Shown here: piece after piece, positions 45,287 to 57,756 of the stretch | Numbering within the stretch: position 1 is the first letter of the stretch | How the letters are laid out: each line of letters begins with the position of its first letter | Source of the DNA: Rhynchonema sp. JSB1_4 | Taxonomy: Eukaryota > Nematoda > Chromadorea > Monhysterida > Xyalidae | Length of the DNA stretch: 64,000 nt | Assembly (NCBI GenBank): GCA_030248065.1 | Contig: JASAMV010000544.1 | Coordinates: 1-64,000 of the forward strand | Reading direction: 5' to 3' | Position numbers and translations under genes: made by a program | The notes under the pieces: generated by a model | Seen by the model: only the letters and a program-made list of their open reading frames with translations | What the model was told of the DNA's origin: nothing | Databases searched by the model: none

Positions 45287-47583
45287 GATTTGAATGAATG
45301 AAGGTTTATGGTATGTAGGTATAGATTAGTGCTGGATGTGGTGACGAGGATATGAACCTATAAACTGCTGGACTGTTAAATTTTACGCAAGTTTGGCTGT
45401 ACTTAGACACGCTACTTTGTCTTGTAACAATTCCGTAAACGGATATGGGGTTTGCACGTTTCTTGTTCCTTTAGAGCACAGAATGCGTCTCTTATTGATG
45501 AATAGGCGCGAATAAATGCGATTATAAGCGAAAAAACATCCTTTCATTCTGGGATAATTTTGGGGTAATTCTGGGAACAATTTGTCAGATTCGGGTCAGT
45601 GAATTTATTGAGCCCCCCTTGTATTAAGGTTTTTGGGGTACTTTCGAATAGCAAAATAGAAGTCGGCGGTTATTCACTTCAAGGAACACGGTATGTTACC
45701 GTCGTTAAATCACCTATCCGCTCATTCCGCCAACATACATACTATCCGAACGAAAGCAAGACCGGCCGACGGAAGCTCATACAGTAAGTCCGTCTCGGAT
45801 GCAAAAAGGAGAACTGTATAATGAGAGGGGAGCCAGTGTCGCGCATTCTACAAACACCTGCCTTCTGGAACGGATAAGAAAACAACACACGCATAAAGCT
45901 TGACGAAGAGTTTACTGGCCGAGATTGACGTCGGGCCGAGTGAGGTTGGTATAGCACCTGGGTCACACCAGGCATACTGTAGTTCTGACTGCTCACCTAC
46001 GGTACTTGTGACTGCCGAGCGCGTTACCCATAAGAATCAGACGACCGTTTGAGTCTATGAGATTTTGTCGCATGATACACAAGCCACGACAGTGAGATTT
46101 AATCACGAAAAACTAAGAACCGAACAGTGAGGTCTTTTTAATGGAGATAGTGGAATAATTATGAAACGACATGTAAGTAAAACACAACGAGTTTATGAGG
46201 AATGAGGTAGTGAGGAAACAATGAGGAAACTTCACGACAAAAATATCAGATCCGTTAAGCCAATTCGCGAGTTACCGTTAGACATTAACGTCCGATTAGG
46301 TGCATAGGTGGTTGCAAAACAAAACATCGCAGTCTATTTATGACCACAATTGTATCCGGTCGTGTTGCACACACCCACCTTTTTTTGCTTTGGACAAAGA
46401 GTCCCACGAGACCGGTTGACAGGAAATTAAACAAATCAAGTAAATAGAGACACGGTTATAGAAAACCTTGGTTAGATTAGCCGCAGATTCAAGCATGCGG
46501 GACTAACAAAATGGTACAGGATACAACCCAGGGACAAAAGGCGCTGGAAAGGAAGTAAAAAGCACCCCGTGACACAACAAAATTGGAAACCTATATGTTT
46601 ATTGGCATGGCCGGATTTCGGCCTTGAGTTCCGATTACCGTGGTTCTGCATCCAAAGCCACTATTTATCCGGGCTTTTTGTGTGTCCAACTTTGGTGTAC
46701 CATATGCCTGCTCAAATTCTTTCGACAGAGTTAGACGAAATATTGAAAAACACGTGTTCTGCTTTCTGTCTGCTCACAAAAAGCACCCATATAATATCAG
46801 ACGATTACCTACACCCAGATTCAGTGATACAGCGAGACCATTAGAGCTTGTTAGTTCAAGACGCCTGAGTCTAAAAGTGAGTCAATAAAACTGAAATTCT
46901 TTTTTGTTTACATAGAGAGCACACGTAAAGACCAACAGAGCCAGGGAAAGCATCTATGAGCAAATCATTTTGGGGGTGCGATTCAGCAGAGTTACTGTAC
47001 ATAAATGATATAGCAACTGATCTTGGTACGTACCTACGATTGACCTCATTTCTCCAGTAAGGGCAAACAGAAATACATAATATTAACTTTGTACTGAGAG
47101 CGGTAAAGTTGGCCTGTTTCGCCCTTATTTCGCAGAGGGACAGGGCCAGGGCTCGTCAGTGCGAACGCCTCTGGAAAATTTTGCTGGGCTATAACATCAC
47201 TGCGTGGAACTTCATGTTCTTCTTGAGTGGCTTCACAGAGCAAGAGAAACACAGCATTAGGGTTCAAGGTCGAGCTTTTCGGGTTTGGGTTTATTAGTTC
47301 CCACAGGTTTTTTAAAATATCCGAAATGACTCGGTTGCTGCGGTCGCGAAAGAAAGTCATGAAGAAAGAAAAAGCAAAGAGAAAAAAAAATCATGAAGAA
47401 AGTTGAACAAGAGAACTTTCACAACAACAATATCGCATTTAATTGCTTGAAAAGTACCTACAAAAAAACAGCGTCCATTCAAGCAAAACAGCCTGACGCT
47501 CAAGGATTTTTAAACGAAACACTCACTGATGACACAATCTTAATCAATATGCTGCCCGTGGAAACGAAATAATTGGCATCGTT
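45287..47583. other. Intergenic interval, no gene seen
   Basis: Contains the dispersed repeat at 45466-45640 (shared with 880-1080). The rest shows no exon-like frame with splice signals. Short frames at 46569 and 46640 lack support. Confidence 0.5.
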
Positions 47584-48618
47584 TCAAAAAGGATGAACCG
47601 GATTGCTGGCTAACGAGCAGATTGGACTAATTTCTCGAAGCGTCAACGTGTCGGTTGTTAATGAAGCCCCGAAGTAGCCGGTCATGTGCATATATTTTGC
47701 AAACCTGGGATTGATGTCCACTGTTTTCATTGTGTTTTCGAAAATAAGCACATTTTGTGTTATGTAGAACATTTTTTCAAGAACCTTCATGCATGCTAGG
47801 ACATTGATAAGGCAATAAAGGTGTTATACATACAGTACACGCGAGCGCAGGCTCAGGATCGCCTAGAATGGCAGCTGGTACTGTATGTATACATACGTAT
47901 GTATGTACTTACCGGTTTTGGGTTTGCAGACAATGTAGACAAGTGTTTGTTTGACTCGTATTTTGAGGTAGCGTTTGATCACTAATTTTGGACCAGCGTG
48001 CAGGTTGTTCAGCTGCACCAAATGAACAACTTTTACGTTGATCGAAATCAGTGCGCTTCCCAACACGCTGTCACAGAATATGATGCAAGCAACAATTTGT
48101 CTACATTGCCTATACTAGCCAAAATTGACAAGTATACCGTAACCCCAGCTTAGACATCGCAGTCTTCAGGCCTGCTTCTACTTCTAGTATAGATTTGGGG
48201 CATGAACCGCTGGTAATTTTCGGATCTTCGACCCCTAAAGACACGTTACCTATTCTTCTTCAAAAGTAGGGATTGCGCTGGGACTATCATATTCAACCGA
48301 TGTCATTAGAATGGAATTACCGGGCGGAAAAGCCAGATGGTTCAGATCACACGCCGCTGGCGAAACACACAGAACCCCACAAATACTGTAGTGCCATGAT
48401 CAATATTAAACGTTATATCATCGCCGGGTTTATCGTATCTTCTTGCGCTGTAAAGTTGAAGGTGTTTTTTGCAGAGGAGATCGCTTTTTGAGGAACAAAG
48501 TTTGCAATTTAAAAACGTTCCTGCCTCGTGGTCGGTGAAGTTACTCATCTCGACAGAAACACTTTTCGCAGTCTGCGGATCCCCAGCACCAAATTGCGTC
48601 AAAAAGTATTGTGAGTGC
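47584..48618 (-). CDS. Unrecognised multi-exon gene, C-terminal part
   Basis: Exon A runs from 48618 (acceptor TTTTCCAG) to about 48365 and encodes HSQYFLTQFGAGDPQTAKSV.. and NCKLCSSKSDLLCKKH. Exon B, 48067-47913 (donor ACCG|GTAAGT), encodes VLGSALISINVKVVHLVQL.. and KQTLVYIVCKPKT. Exon C, 47795-47584, encodes CMKVLEKMFYITQNV.. and ends ASNPVHPF and TGA. The B-C phase (1) agrees, and the A-B phase (2) agrees if A ends at a GT near 48365-48375. There is a small Cys cluster in A but no domain I know. Upstream exons, including the start, are not identified. It may be secreted or regulatory; no function is proposed. Confidence 0.45.
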
Positions 48619-48724
48619 CTGGAAAATCGAGGTACGGTTCCTATGGGTACACACATGTATGCTTCTGTTCCTGGCCAATGTCGGGGCAATCTTTGTCATG
48701 ACACTGAAACACCCCTAAGGGTTC

Positions 48725-49105
48725 AAACGAGTCTCAAGTTCGGGACCGGGATTGGGATTGGGCCTGAAGCCAAAATTTTCGGGAGCGGGATTCGGGACTG
48801 CGACTGACCAAGAGTTCGGGATCGAGATCAAAGCAATTTTTGATGTGTAAAAAAGCCGAAGATTTTGCGGCTGTTTTCCAAATTTTATCACTCGAACTTA
48901 TTTGAAAGATCTTTGGGAACAAAATTGACGCAAAAATAAACAAACGATTTCGAGTCAAAGTATGCTACTACCTAATGAAAAATAAACAACTTGAGTGCAA
49001 AATAACGAAAAATTTTGCGAACGGTAGCATTCCAATCATGAAAAGTTTCAGGATAGGCATCTGGATTAGAGTTCAAGACCGGGATCGGAATTTATTTTTG
49101 AATTT
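48725..49105. repeat. Degenerate GGGACCGGGATT purine-rich repeat
   Basis: Hexamer-like runs such as GGGACCGGGATTGGGATTGG, GGGATTCGGGACTG and GACCGGGATCGG. Similar tracts occur at 25835-25990 and 33250-33345 (GGCCTGAAC / GGACCTGAA variants). These look like a dispersed degenerate simple repeat. Confidence 0.5.
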
Positions 49106-50141
49106 TTGGATTCGGAAATCCTTTTTGTGGCCTACTTCTGTGCATCAAATATCGTGGAAAATCGTGGATTTCGTGGCTTCTCGAGGATTCGGGTGTCAAA
49201 AACAATCACGCGTAATAATCAAATCATGTGGCTGTATGTAAATCATGGTTGTATCACAGCGGTTGTTGATGAAAAAAACAGGAATGGAAAAATGTTTGGT
49301 GAATGCAACGTCCCAATGGAATAATTTTCAGAATATTTCCCCAACCTACATAGCGATTTACGCATACTAGAAGGACGCAACAACGGATGAAAATAAAATA
49401 CCACACCCCAAAAATTATATACACTTGTCGTAAGCGTTTCTTCCCTTTCAATTGCGCTGTTTTATCACCAAAATTATTATCACTTCCTGGTCTTGTGGTT
49501 GCGGCATATTATATGTTATATATTATATTATGTTATACGGAATGTCATTCTCAGAGATTACAGCCACTGTATATAAGTCGAACTGCTGTATACGACAAAG
49601 ACACAGCAGCACTGGTTCGACCCCATAAACACCAGTTGAAGCAGTAGTAAAATGAATAAGAGAATCAGAACACAAGTGGAATGCTTGGCAGCTGAAAAGA
49701 GCTTGACACAAGGGAACCCATATCATGTTTATAAGGTACATAGTCATCGGGCATGACAACCTATGTAGGTATGCGGTTTTTGCGTGGCTTTAAGAGATTC
49801 ACGTCACGTGGTGCTTTGTTTTCACTTCCGAGTATGATAAGCTACACATGGTGAAAATTGCACATCATCACAACACAGGACACGAATAGGTTGGACAAAG
49901 CCGAAGTCTATTTAAGCTGATAATAAGTAGGCAATAATGGGTCTTAAGTGAGTAGTAAGTTGATAATAAGTTGTTACGACCCTTTTCGAACAGTTATTGA
50001 TAAGCAAACATTGCTTTGCCATTCCCGATGACTGATGTCGGTATGCACAATGCTGGCATGATTGGTTCGAAGTCGGGGTCGGGGTCTGCTGCAAAATGCA
50101 AAATGTCGCGTCACGTCTTGCGATTTTGGTTGCTTTTCAGT

Positions 50142-50282
50142 TTCGGCCAGCGTGTGAAGGTGGCTCACAATCCACAAACGAACAGCACTGTTTACGGCCG
50201 GTCAAATTCACAGCAACAACGAAATCGCAAAATCTATGACACAAGCCATTTTGCAGCCAAACCCAAGGCTGCAATCAGATAA
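50142..50282 (+). CDS. Isolated terminal-exon-like frame
   Basis: After a good acceptor (TTGCTTTTCAG, ending at 50141), one frame runs FGQRVKVAHNPQTNSTVYGR.. to a TAA at 50280-50282 (about 47 codons). It is basic and polar, and not low complexity. No preceding exon with a matching phase is evident, so it may be an orphan exon or chance. Confidence 0.3.
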   Translation, partial: FGQRVKVAHNPQTNSTVYGRSNSQQQRNRKIYDTSHFAAKPKAAIR

Positions 50283-50462
50283 GTGTGGCACGCGGAAATT
50301 GATGGTCGGATACATGCGGAGTTGTAAATTTCCGCATCGCACGTTCCGCGATTATCTGATCACCATTTGCGGAATGTGCGCGCTTCGGTAATGATGACAG
50401 CTTCCAGCGTGCAGGCGCGAACAGCAGCTGAGATGCTTAATTAAAAGAGAAGCATACAATTA

Positions 50463-50667
50463 CAGTACCGGGTGCAATTCTAGGCTGAAAGTTGAAATCG
50501 CGTGCACGCGCGTGCGAAATAGTGCAAGGCATAAGCAAAAGTCGAAGTAACTTCGCGTGCACGCACGTGCTTTGCGCGTGCGCTCCCTATGTTTTGGCAC
50601 TAGGAAGTCGCGTGCACGCGCGTGCACGCGACTTCAACTTTCAATATAGAATTGTGCCCGAAACTGT
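50463..50667. mobile_element. Palindromic element with CGCGTGCACGCG arms
   Basis: Left arm ACAGTACCGGGTGCAATTCT..AAAGTTGAAATCGCGTGCAC is mirrored by GTGCACGCGACTTCAACTTT..AGAATTGTGCCCGAAACTGT. The alternating purine-pyrimidine CGCGTGCACGCGCGTGCACG runs could adopt Z-DNA (inference). A wider inverted pair, TCTGATCACC (about 50359) and GGTGATCAGA (about 50696), surrounds it. Confidence 0.7.
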
Positions 50668-51027
50668 ACTTGCAGAATCTTGAACATCCACAAAGGTGAT
50701 CAGATAAACGCGGAATGCAGAAACTTACAATTCTGCATCCAGACCACACGCCCGACGGCACGACCGAGCTCATAGTGGTTGCCAGCAAACTGCATATACC
50801 GGCCGAGACTCTAAGACTCTGATCATAATTTGGTCACAATTTGGTCTGTGCTTTGAGCAGCAGCCGTCGATGAGTCAGATTCAGCGTTGATGATTTGGCT
50901 CCAGTCAATCCGGCTGTCCACCAGCGGCCACTCTTCTTCGGACACCTAGAAAATATGTGCTGCCGGATTCATCACACGGTTCTTAATGCTAATGTTAGTT
51001 ATGTGCGTGTTTTTGTTGAGTTTGAAT

Positions 51028-51689
51028 CAGTGGTTAATAAAAAAATTTTTATTCGAACCCCATTTTTAAAAAAAAAAATTTTTACTTAAAAAATATTTTT
51101 TTTATTCCTGCCAAAATCCGCCCAACACAATAAAAAATGAGCGCTCAAGTACAAAATAGGGGTATTTTTGTTACATAATGTGTTCTAAGTGCATATAAAG
51201 CACAGGTGATACGAAAACCACGCTATCCAATGGTCGAACCATAGTCAGGTACACATCCGTACCCTTCCCCAGGTGGTGCGGGTGTGATGGTATGGCTTTC
51301 TGATATTCGGGATAGGAATTTTGCGTGAAATTATTGCGTCTAGGTACACGACCAATGCAAATAAGCTGCACATAAGCGTGAAATTAGAATGAATACAAAA
51401 TAGAATCACTCCTTTCGGGTCTGGGGCATGGATAAATAAATGCCCACCCAGTCACATGTACGTGTGTAGTCATATGAGAGGCCCTGTGAGTGAATGCATT
51501 ATGTTATGGCACCCAATACACCCATTCTAGGGTTAGGTGATGCCAACACCAGCAATTTTTATGCAAAAAAGCACTTTTAGAGCAGAAAAATAGCGAAATT
51601 TTCGAATTTTGAGATAATAAAATTTTTTTTTCAACTTTTGGAACGAATTTTTAAAAAATTTTTTTAATATTTTTTTTTAAAAACCACTG
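51028..51689. mobile_element. hAT-like foldback element with CAGTGGTT ends
   Basis: Left end CAGTGGTTAATAAAAAAATT and right end TTTTTTTTAAAAACCACTG are inverted. The flanks GTTTGAAT (51020-51027) and GCATGAAT (51690-51697) match at 6 of 8 positions, compatible with an old 8-bp duplication. The AT-rich arms resemble those of 62382-63284. There is no transposase. Confidence 0.65.
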
Positions 51690-52529
51690 GCATGAATGAG
51701 GAATATGGTAAAATATTCGCTGGCGATTTCGATTCTGTTGATGATGCTACTCACTTCACTTGGTAGCAGTCGATCGTTAACCAGTTGTATTGGTTTATTG
51801 AAAATGTGGAGCGCGTGCCAAAAGCAAACAGACAACATGAATTCGATTTTTGTACCAGCTTGAAATCGTAGTAAACCGTGAGTGTATAGGATGCAACAGG
51901 ACATCATCAGTGCGAGTAATACCGCGCCACAATAACCACAAACACCAAGAACAAAAATGTATAAATCATAGTACCAGTTTCACGAATATGACACAGCTTT
52001 GGATGAAAAAAAGGTCGCGTGGCTCGTTTGGAACACTTCGTCAAACCAGGCGAACAGCCCAGCTATATGCTAATCATGGGTGGTTGTTTCGGAGAGCAGA
52101 TATGGACCAGCAGTGTTGTAATATGTTCATTAAGTGAAACTATAGAGTCTAAATGCCTTATTTGATGACACAGGTAAGCCTGCTTGTTGCGGGGCTCATT
52201 TGTGGCCATTCATTTAAATCTTAATGGTCGAAGAACAACAAAACAGGATAAGAGAGGTCCGGGGGAGGAGTTATCAAAATTTTAACTGTCTTTTCAATAT
52301 GACGTATTAAGTGCTTAAATAGAAGCACATCATTGATTGAAGTGCTTCAAGAGCGTGGAATGCATAATGCACTGCCCACGCAGAACTGCCAGGCGTCACG
52401 AAATGGCAGTTCTCTCGCCTCGACACCCACAAACAGCTCAAAAGGTCAAGAACGCTATTTAGAGCAATTTTCAATTTACGCAGTTGTTCACTCAAGCCAC
52501 AGTCAATCAAAAAAATTTTTCCAGATATT

Positions 52530-53960
52530 ATAGGACTATATGAGAATATATCCATCCCCCTAATTTTCCTGCATTGACAAGGCGGATATTTGGCAATTTT
52601 TTTCAAATTGAATCAGGTTTTGATTTGACAAGCGCCTTGCATTCTTTGGGCGCGCACATGTAGGCCGGGGCCGGCGCCATGAAAAATAATCTATGTCCGA
52701 GGCCCTGGCCCCGGCCCCGGCCTACATGGGCGCACCGACAGGGCCGTGGCATAAGCAAAACATTTTTTTGGCTAGGCGACATCACAGCTACAGGGTTGTC
52801 AATAATGCAGCATTGGTTTCGTATATGCAGCTGTGCGTGTGTGTTCGCGTTGGGTACGCTATTGCCTGATTTATCAAGGGCACGGTTATTTTGTGCTTGT
52901 GTCTTTAGATTATACAAATTTGTTCGAGCAAAGTAACTTTAAACGCTTCATTCTTGAATATCGGCTGATGAAACGTCATCAGGTGACATTAATTGTTTGT
53001 GAAACCGCAGTAAACGCAATGGCTATGCGATTTTAAGACCAACCCATGTTTCAACCGGATCAGGGCGTGGCTATCTTGTGTTTTTTATTCAGATTATACA
53101 AATTTGTAAATTGCAAATTCGGCCCGCAGTTTGAAATATTGGTTAACAAACACTGAACTTCTACCTGCAATTATACACATACAGTCAGCTTTTGACCGGG
53201 CACATACACGACGTGCGCTATTCGCTGATTGGTTGAAATATTAACTACTTGGAAATCGCGCAGCCATGTTGTTTACTGCGGTTGCTCAAACAATCTATAT
53301 CATCTGGTGACGTTATTTGATCAGCCAGTATTTTTAAGAATAAAGCGTTTTATATTAATTTGCTTGAACAAAGACATACGGTATGAATAATCTAAATAAA
53401 AAAGCCAGAAATTTGGCCGTGCCCTTGATACATCAGGCACCAGCACATCAAACACGCACACACATTTCACAGCTTCATATACGAAATCAATGTTGGATTA
53501 TTGACAACCTTGTAGTTGTAACGTCGCCTATCCAGAAAAATGTTTCGCACCGGCCCCGGCCCTGTCGGTGCGCCCATGTAGGCCAGGGCCGGGGCCAGGG
53601 CCACGAACATAGATTATTTTTCATGGGCCCGGCCCCGGCCCCGGCCCTGGCCTACATGGGCGCGCCCTAATCAGTGAGAAGAATGAGAAACACCCGTGTG
53701 CAGAAGTTTCACCCTGAATTCTACGCAACCGAAATGGTTCGGGCTCGGGTTACTGTATCTTGGTACATATTACATGCTTTATGTGTGAAATCGATAACGG
53801 CACACACACGTTGATCACTCGCGATAAATAAAGCGGGAAAAGAAACAGAAAATAGCTCCTTTCAAAACCTGATTCAATTTGAAAAAATCGCCAGAAACGC
53901 TCCTTGACGATGCAGGAAAAATAGGGGGATGGATTCTCATATAGATAGTCATTGTGCGAC
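52530..53960. mobile_element. Giant 1.4-kb imperfect palindrome
   Basis: Nested inverted pairs, from outside in, are: GACTATATGAGAAT..CCCCC and GGGGGATGG..CTCATATAG; TTCAAATTGAATCAGGTTTT and AAAACCTGATTCAATTTGAA; CGGCCTACATGGGCGC and GCGCCCATGTAGGCC; TAGGCGACATCAC and ACGTCGCCTA; TTCGAGCAAAGTAA and TTGCTTGAACAAAGA; CCGCAGTAAACGCAATGGCT and CATGTTGTTTACTGCGG. The centre is near 53140-53240. Each arm also contains a smaller GGCCGGGGCC palindrome. No coding frame is convincing. Confidence 0.8.
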
Positions 53961-54239
53961 CAATTTCCAGATACAGTATACCTTCTGCACTGAAGATGCC
54001 CTGTTTACCCTACTAGTCATTCAGAGCTTAACAACAACAACAAGGGCTGAGCTCTGGTAATATAAAGATTAAAGCCCAAGAAAGGATTTCGGCTCAAGTC
54101 GGAAAATCTCGCAGCTCGATCAACCGATTGATATCTACACTGCCTGAAGGTCTCATCGAAAAAAGTCCGAATCGCGTCCCTTGAGGATGACATTGCTAAC
54201 TTATACACATAAAGCCGCAGCAAACAACAACAGATGTGC

Positions 54240-54476
54240 TACTGCTATCGTCCATCTATCAGCTCATGACACTTTTTGTCAGCTGAAAAGCTTGACAGGA
54301 TTCAGTGCTGTTCCGGTTCCGGTTGGCTAACAAAAAAGAAAAGAAAGAGAAATCGGTTTTTATTTCATTTTTGTGCGCCGTTTTCTCTGACATTGCCTTG
54401 CGGAGGAACAATTTTCACAACGGAACCTGTACCTTCCAACCAACAGTGCCATGAGCTGATGGTCGGACTATACTTA
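54240..54476. mobile_element. TATAGTCC foldback MITE (family I), copy 3
   Basis: CTATCAGCTCATGACACTTT at the left and GTGCCATGAGCTGATGGTCG with GACTATA at the right are inverted, with an interior nearly identical to 43880-44010. Confidence 0.8.
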
Positions 54477-54483
54477 TACGTAC

Positions 54484-56520
54484 CTCGCTTTTTTCAATCA
54501 CACAAATGTGCATCTGCATGGCCGTACATTGGTCGGCAACTTCGTGTGCTTTGTGCCTGTTCGCAACCCACTTGCGATACAACTGCAGGTGCTTCGCTAG
54601 ACGCTTGCGGCAAACTAAATTTGATGGGATGAATTAGAATTGTTTACTGTTTGCACGTAGCCGAAAACTTGGAACTTTTCGTTGAAGTACAGTGCTTCTT
54701 TGCAGTACTTCAGCTTTTGGTGGAGCTTTCGATTGAACATAATTCGATAACAGAACCGTGTGTGTTCAGTCACCTACATAGATGGTCCCTCACAGTTTAA
54801 CGCACTCATTTGTATATTTCTGGATTAACTTCGAGTTTGAAAGTTCCAGAAGCAAAAAATAAATGCCTCGAGTACACGTTTTCCGCATTATCAACGAGCA
54901 GGTCTTTATCTCGTTTAAATATATAAAAACATACTGTAGTTCGGAATTATTCTGCTATAAAAGGAGTTCTCTCGAATTTGGAGGACCAATAAAGACAGTT
55001 CCCACTCCAAAGAGCATCCCGCATACACCGTATGTACATATACCTCCTATAAAGACCAGTTTCATTTGCACATGTTCGTCGCGATGATGTTTCGCGAACT
55101 CATCCGATCGTTTCAGCAGTTGCTCGTCAACCGCCCGCGGCGCAACGCCGGCCTGTGTGAAAATTTGATGTTTCTGTACTTCCTTTTTGTAGTACTTTCT
55201 TTGTTCGAAGCGCTCCACAGGGCCCTTGTCATCGCGCGCTTTTTTTTGATAAGATCTCCGGATCTAATGTGAATCTCAGAATTGAGAGGAAATTTTTTAA
55301 CTTGGTTTGTCGGTCATGTACTGGCCAAGCCTATACGACAAGTTGGTGTAATCACACGGTTATTTGGGAACAATATTGCCTGGTTGTATATTTTGATTCA
55401 TTTAAAAGTAATTGACTAGATTAAGAGTAAGGTATGAAGAGTGACCGATCATCAGGGTTGTTAAATATCACCTAAATAGTTCGCGCATGGCGACACAAAA
55501 AGAATGCCAACCTCATGGAATTCCATGTCACCGAACGAGTGCGCCAGCGAACCGATGCGAATGGGTGTGCCGCCGCCGAAGGATTGCTGTAATAAAGGGC
55601 GTTGTTCGCTTTGTTCAAAAAAAGTTAAAACGAGTTCGATCAAATGACGAATCTAAAATGTATGTGAAGAATCAATCAAACCCTTCTCAATCGACTGTGT
55701 TGTGGATTGGGCAGCGCCGCCAGACTGTTGACAACAACGAACCGTCGCCAGGCTTTGATCGGCGTGTCGCAGTCCAGGCTGACAGATTGCATGATTCGGT
55801 TGATTACCTGCCAAGTGATCATTCGTCGGTGAATTAATGAGCGAATATAGACAGACTTGTGAACAGCAAAGTAGTGTAGCTGAGAGGCAATAATTGACTG
55901 GATGATTCACAAGTCAAACATCGAAACAATCAATCAATCAATAAATAAATAGAAAGTGTTCCGAAGCAGTTGACAAAAAAAAACTCACCCACTGGTTGAA
56001 ATTAGTGGCGTTAATTTAAGTTTCGATATATCCTTTATGCAAAGTCACGTGACCAAGACTATGTAGACCGGACAGGACTGATCACCAAGATTGATTTCAC
56101 CACGATCAAACAATCAATCAATTAGTTAAATAATCGGTCTTTTACATACTAAACGATGGATTACTCAACCGAGAAATTAGTAAACACGTATACATCAACC
56201 AATAAATCAATCAGTCCTTTAGTATTTCAGAATCAATTAATCAATTAAAACCATGACCAACTCAACTGATAAATGAAGAAATGACTAAATCGTCCTTAAA
56301 CCATCAACCAATCTTTCAATACATTCATTCAATTGAATCGATCAATAAAAATTAAACTCACAACTTCACATTTCAGTTCTTCATCGTCGGTGCTCGGTAT
56401 CCTGCACGTGTCGAGGTTCCAAAATATGCCAAGCAACGGTTCGGGGTTGACTCTTGGCGGAGAGGGGGTGCTGCTGCTGGCCGATGCCGACGTTGCAGCT
56501 TGATCCGCGATATCGGACAT
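54484..56520 (-). CDS. Probable NYN/limkain-like domain protein, 5' exons
   Basis: Exon 1, 56520-56365, starts MSDIADQAATSASASSSTPS and continues PEPLLGIFWNLDTCRIPS, which resembles the start of NYN (PIN-like RNase) domains of MARF1/limkain-b1 (GVFWDIENCxVP). Exon 2 (55586-55512, PIRIGSLAHSFGDMEFHE) and exon 3 (55263-about 55044, ending QAGVAPRAVDEQLLKRSDEF then AKHH) join in phase 0. AVDEQLLKRSDEFAKHH fits the AADDKLRQxLRRFA helix of that family. Two further exon-like frames follow: 54773-54648 (VTEHTRFCYRIMFNRKL..) and 54614-54484 (CRKRLAKHLQLYRKWVANRH.., donor GAG|GTACGT), but the phases there are not settled. The family acidic residues are only partly kept (NLDT for DIEN). A role in RNA handling is inference. 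Confidence 0.5.
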
Positions 56521-57756
56521 CAAGTGTTCTTTTCTTGTATGAAATTTATGGTGATAATGAAATATCTCTGCAACGCGAACACAATCTTGTCTAAGATGTC
56601 GGCTACCTTTTAGCTAAAACATTCGGCCACAGACAATTTGGACAAACTCAATCATGTTTTTAGGTTTTAACGCTCTGCGCATGTACAGTATATGTCGAAC
56701 TGACATCAATCCTGGTGGCGTGACCAAAAAACTTGACGTGAATGAAGGCCGCGCTGAACGTAATGCTTAGTGTGGGTATGAAAAAGACCACAAAAATGAA
56801 GCGAGCATTATACCTTGCGGAGGGGTTGCACGTTAAAGCAAAGCTACACAGACACTGATAAGATGCTGTTTTTAAATGTGAGCAACCCATGTGTGTTTGT
56901 CTCGACACACACTGTAAATAGCGACCCAATATAAAGAAATCTAATCAAAATATCGCCCATGCAGTATGACTCCAGTTGGACTGCTCGTAATTTTGAGTTA
57001 TGGCTCGACGTGCGTGAACCTGTTTTATTTTGGTGCGTCACTGCACCACAGACCTGAGTCACTTTGAGCATAATAAGCATGGTGTTCAAAAAAGCGTAAC
57101 TTTGTTAAAAGATACATACGAACAGAATAAATAAATAAAAGAACATGCAATAAATAAATATGTAGCTGAAGAAAGTTGCTTGTGCATGTCATGAGCGGTG
57201 TTTTTTTGCACAATCAAGCTTTCTCGTCATTAGAGCATTCTAACTTGCCAACGCAAGACTTTCAGCCACGGGTATTTTTTAAGAATTCAGAATCAGAACC
57301 TAAAAATACGCATCAGTGGACGAGCGGGTTTATCAACCAAGTCAGCTCTCGATGAAGGATATGCATAAATTCCGCCATGCACATTTTTTTAACGGTTCGC
57401 ATGGCAACCGAAGCACTGTATAGGTTGAAGAAATAAATTTTCACACGACTATAGGCACAGCGGAATTAGTACTACCCGTATTAGCAAACAAACTGATGTG
57501 TGGGTGCAAAATGGCATGTATTTCTTCATTTATGCATTTTTCAGAAAGGTGCGATGAAGTTAGAATAACGCTTGCGCATACAGCATAAGGCATACTGTAA
57601 CTAGAACAAATAACAAAAGCCAAGAAGATGAGTTTTAAATAAAAATCAAGCGTTGGGCGCTTTAAGAATGCAAAAGCATGAACCCTGGTCCGAAGTTCAC
57701 ATCGAGCAGTTCTGGTGTTCGAGTGTTATTGCTCAGAAAATTTTTGAACATCTTAA

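Noticed and set aside
54017..54223. Minus-strand frame with SSSRDAIRTFFDETFRQC
   Set aside because: Looks mildly protein-like, but no acceptor/donor pair or link to the NYN-like gene could be shown.
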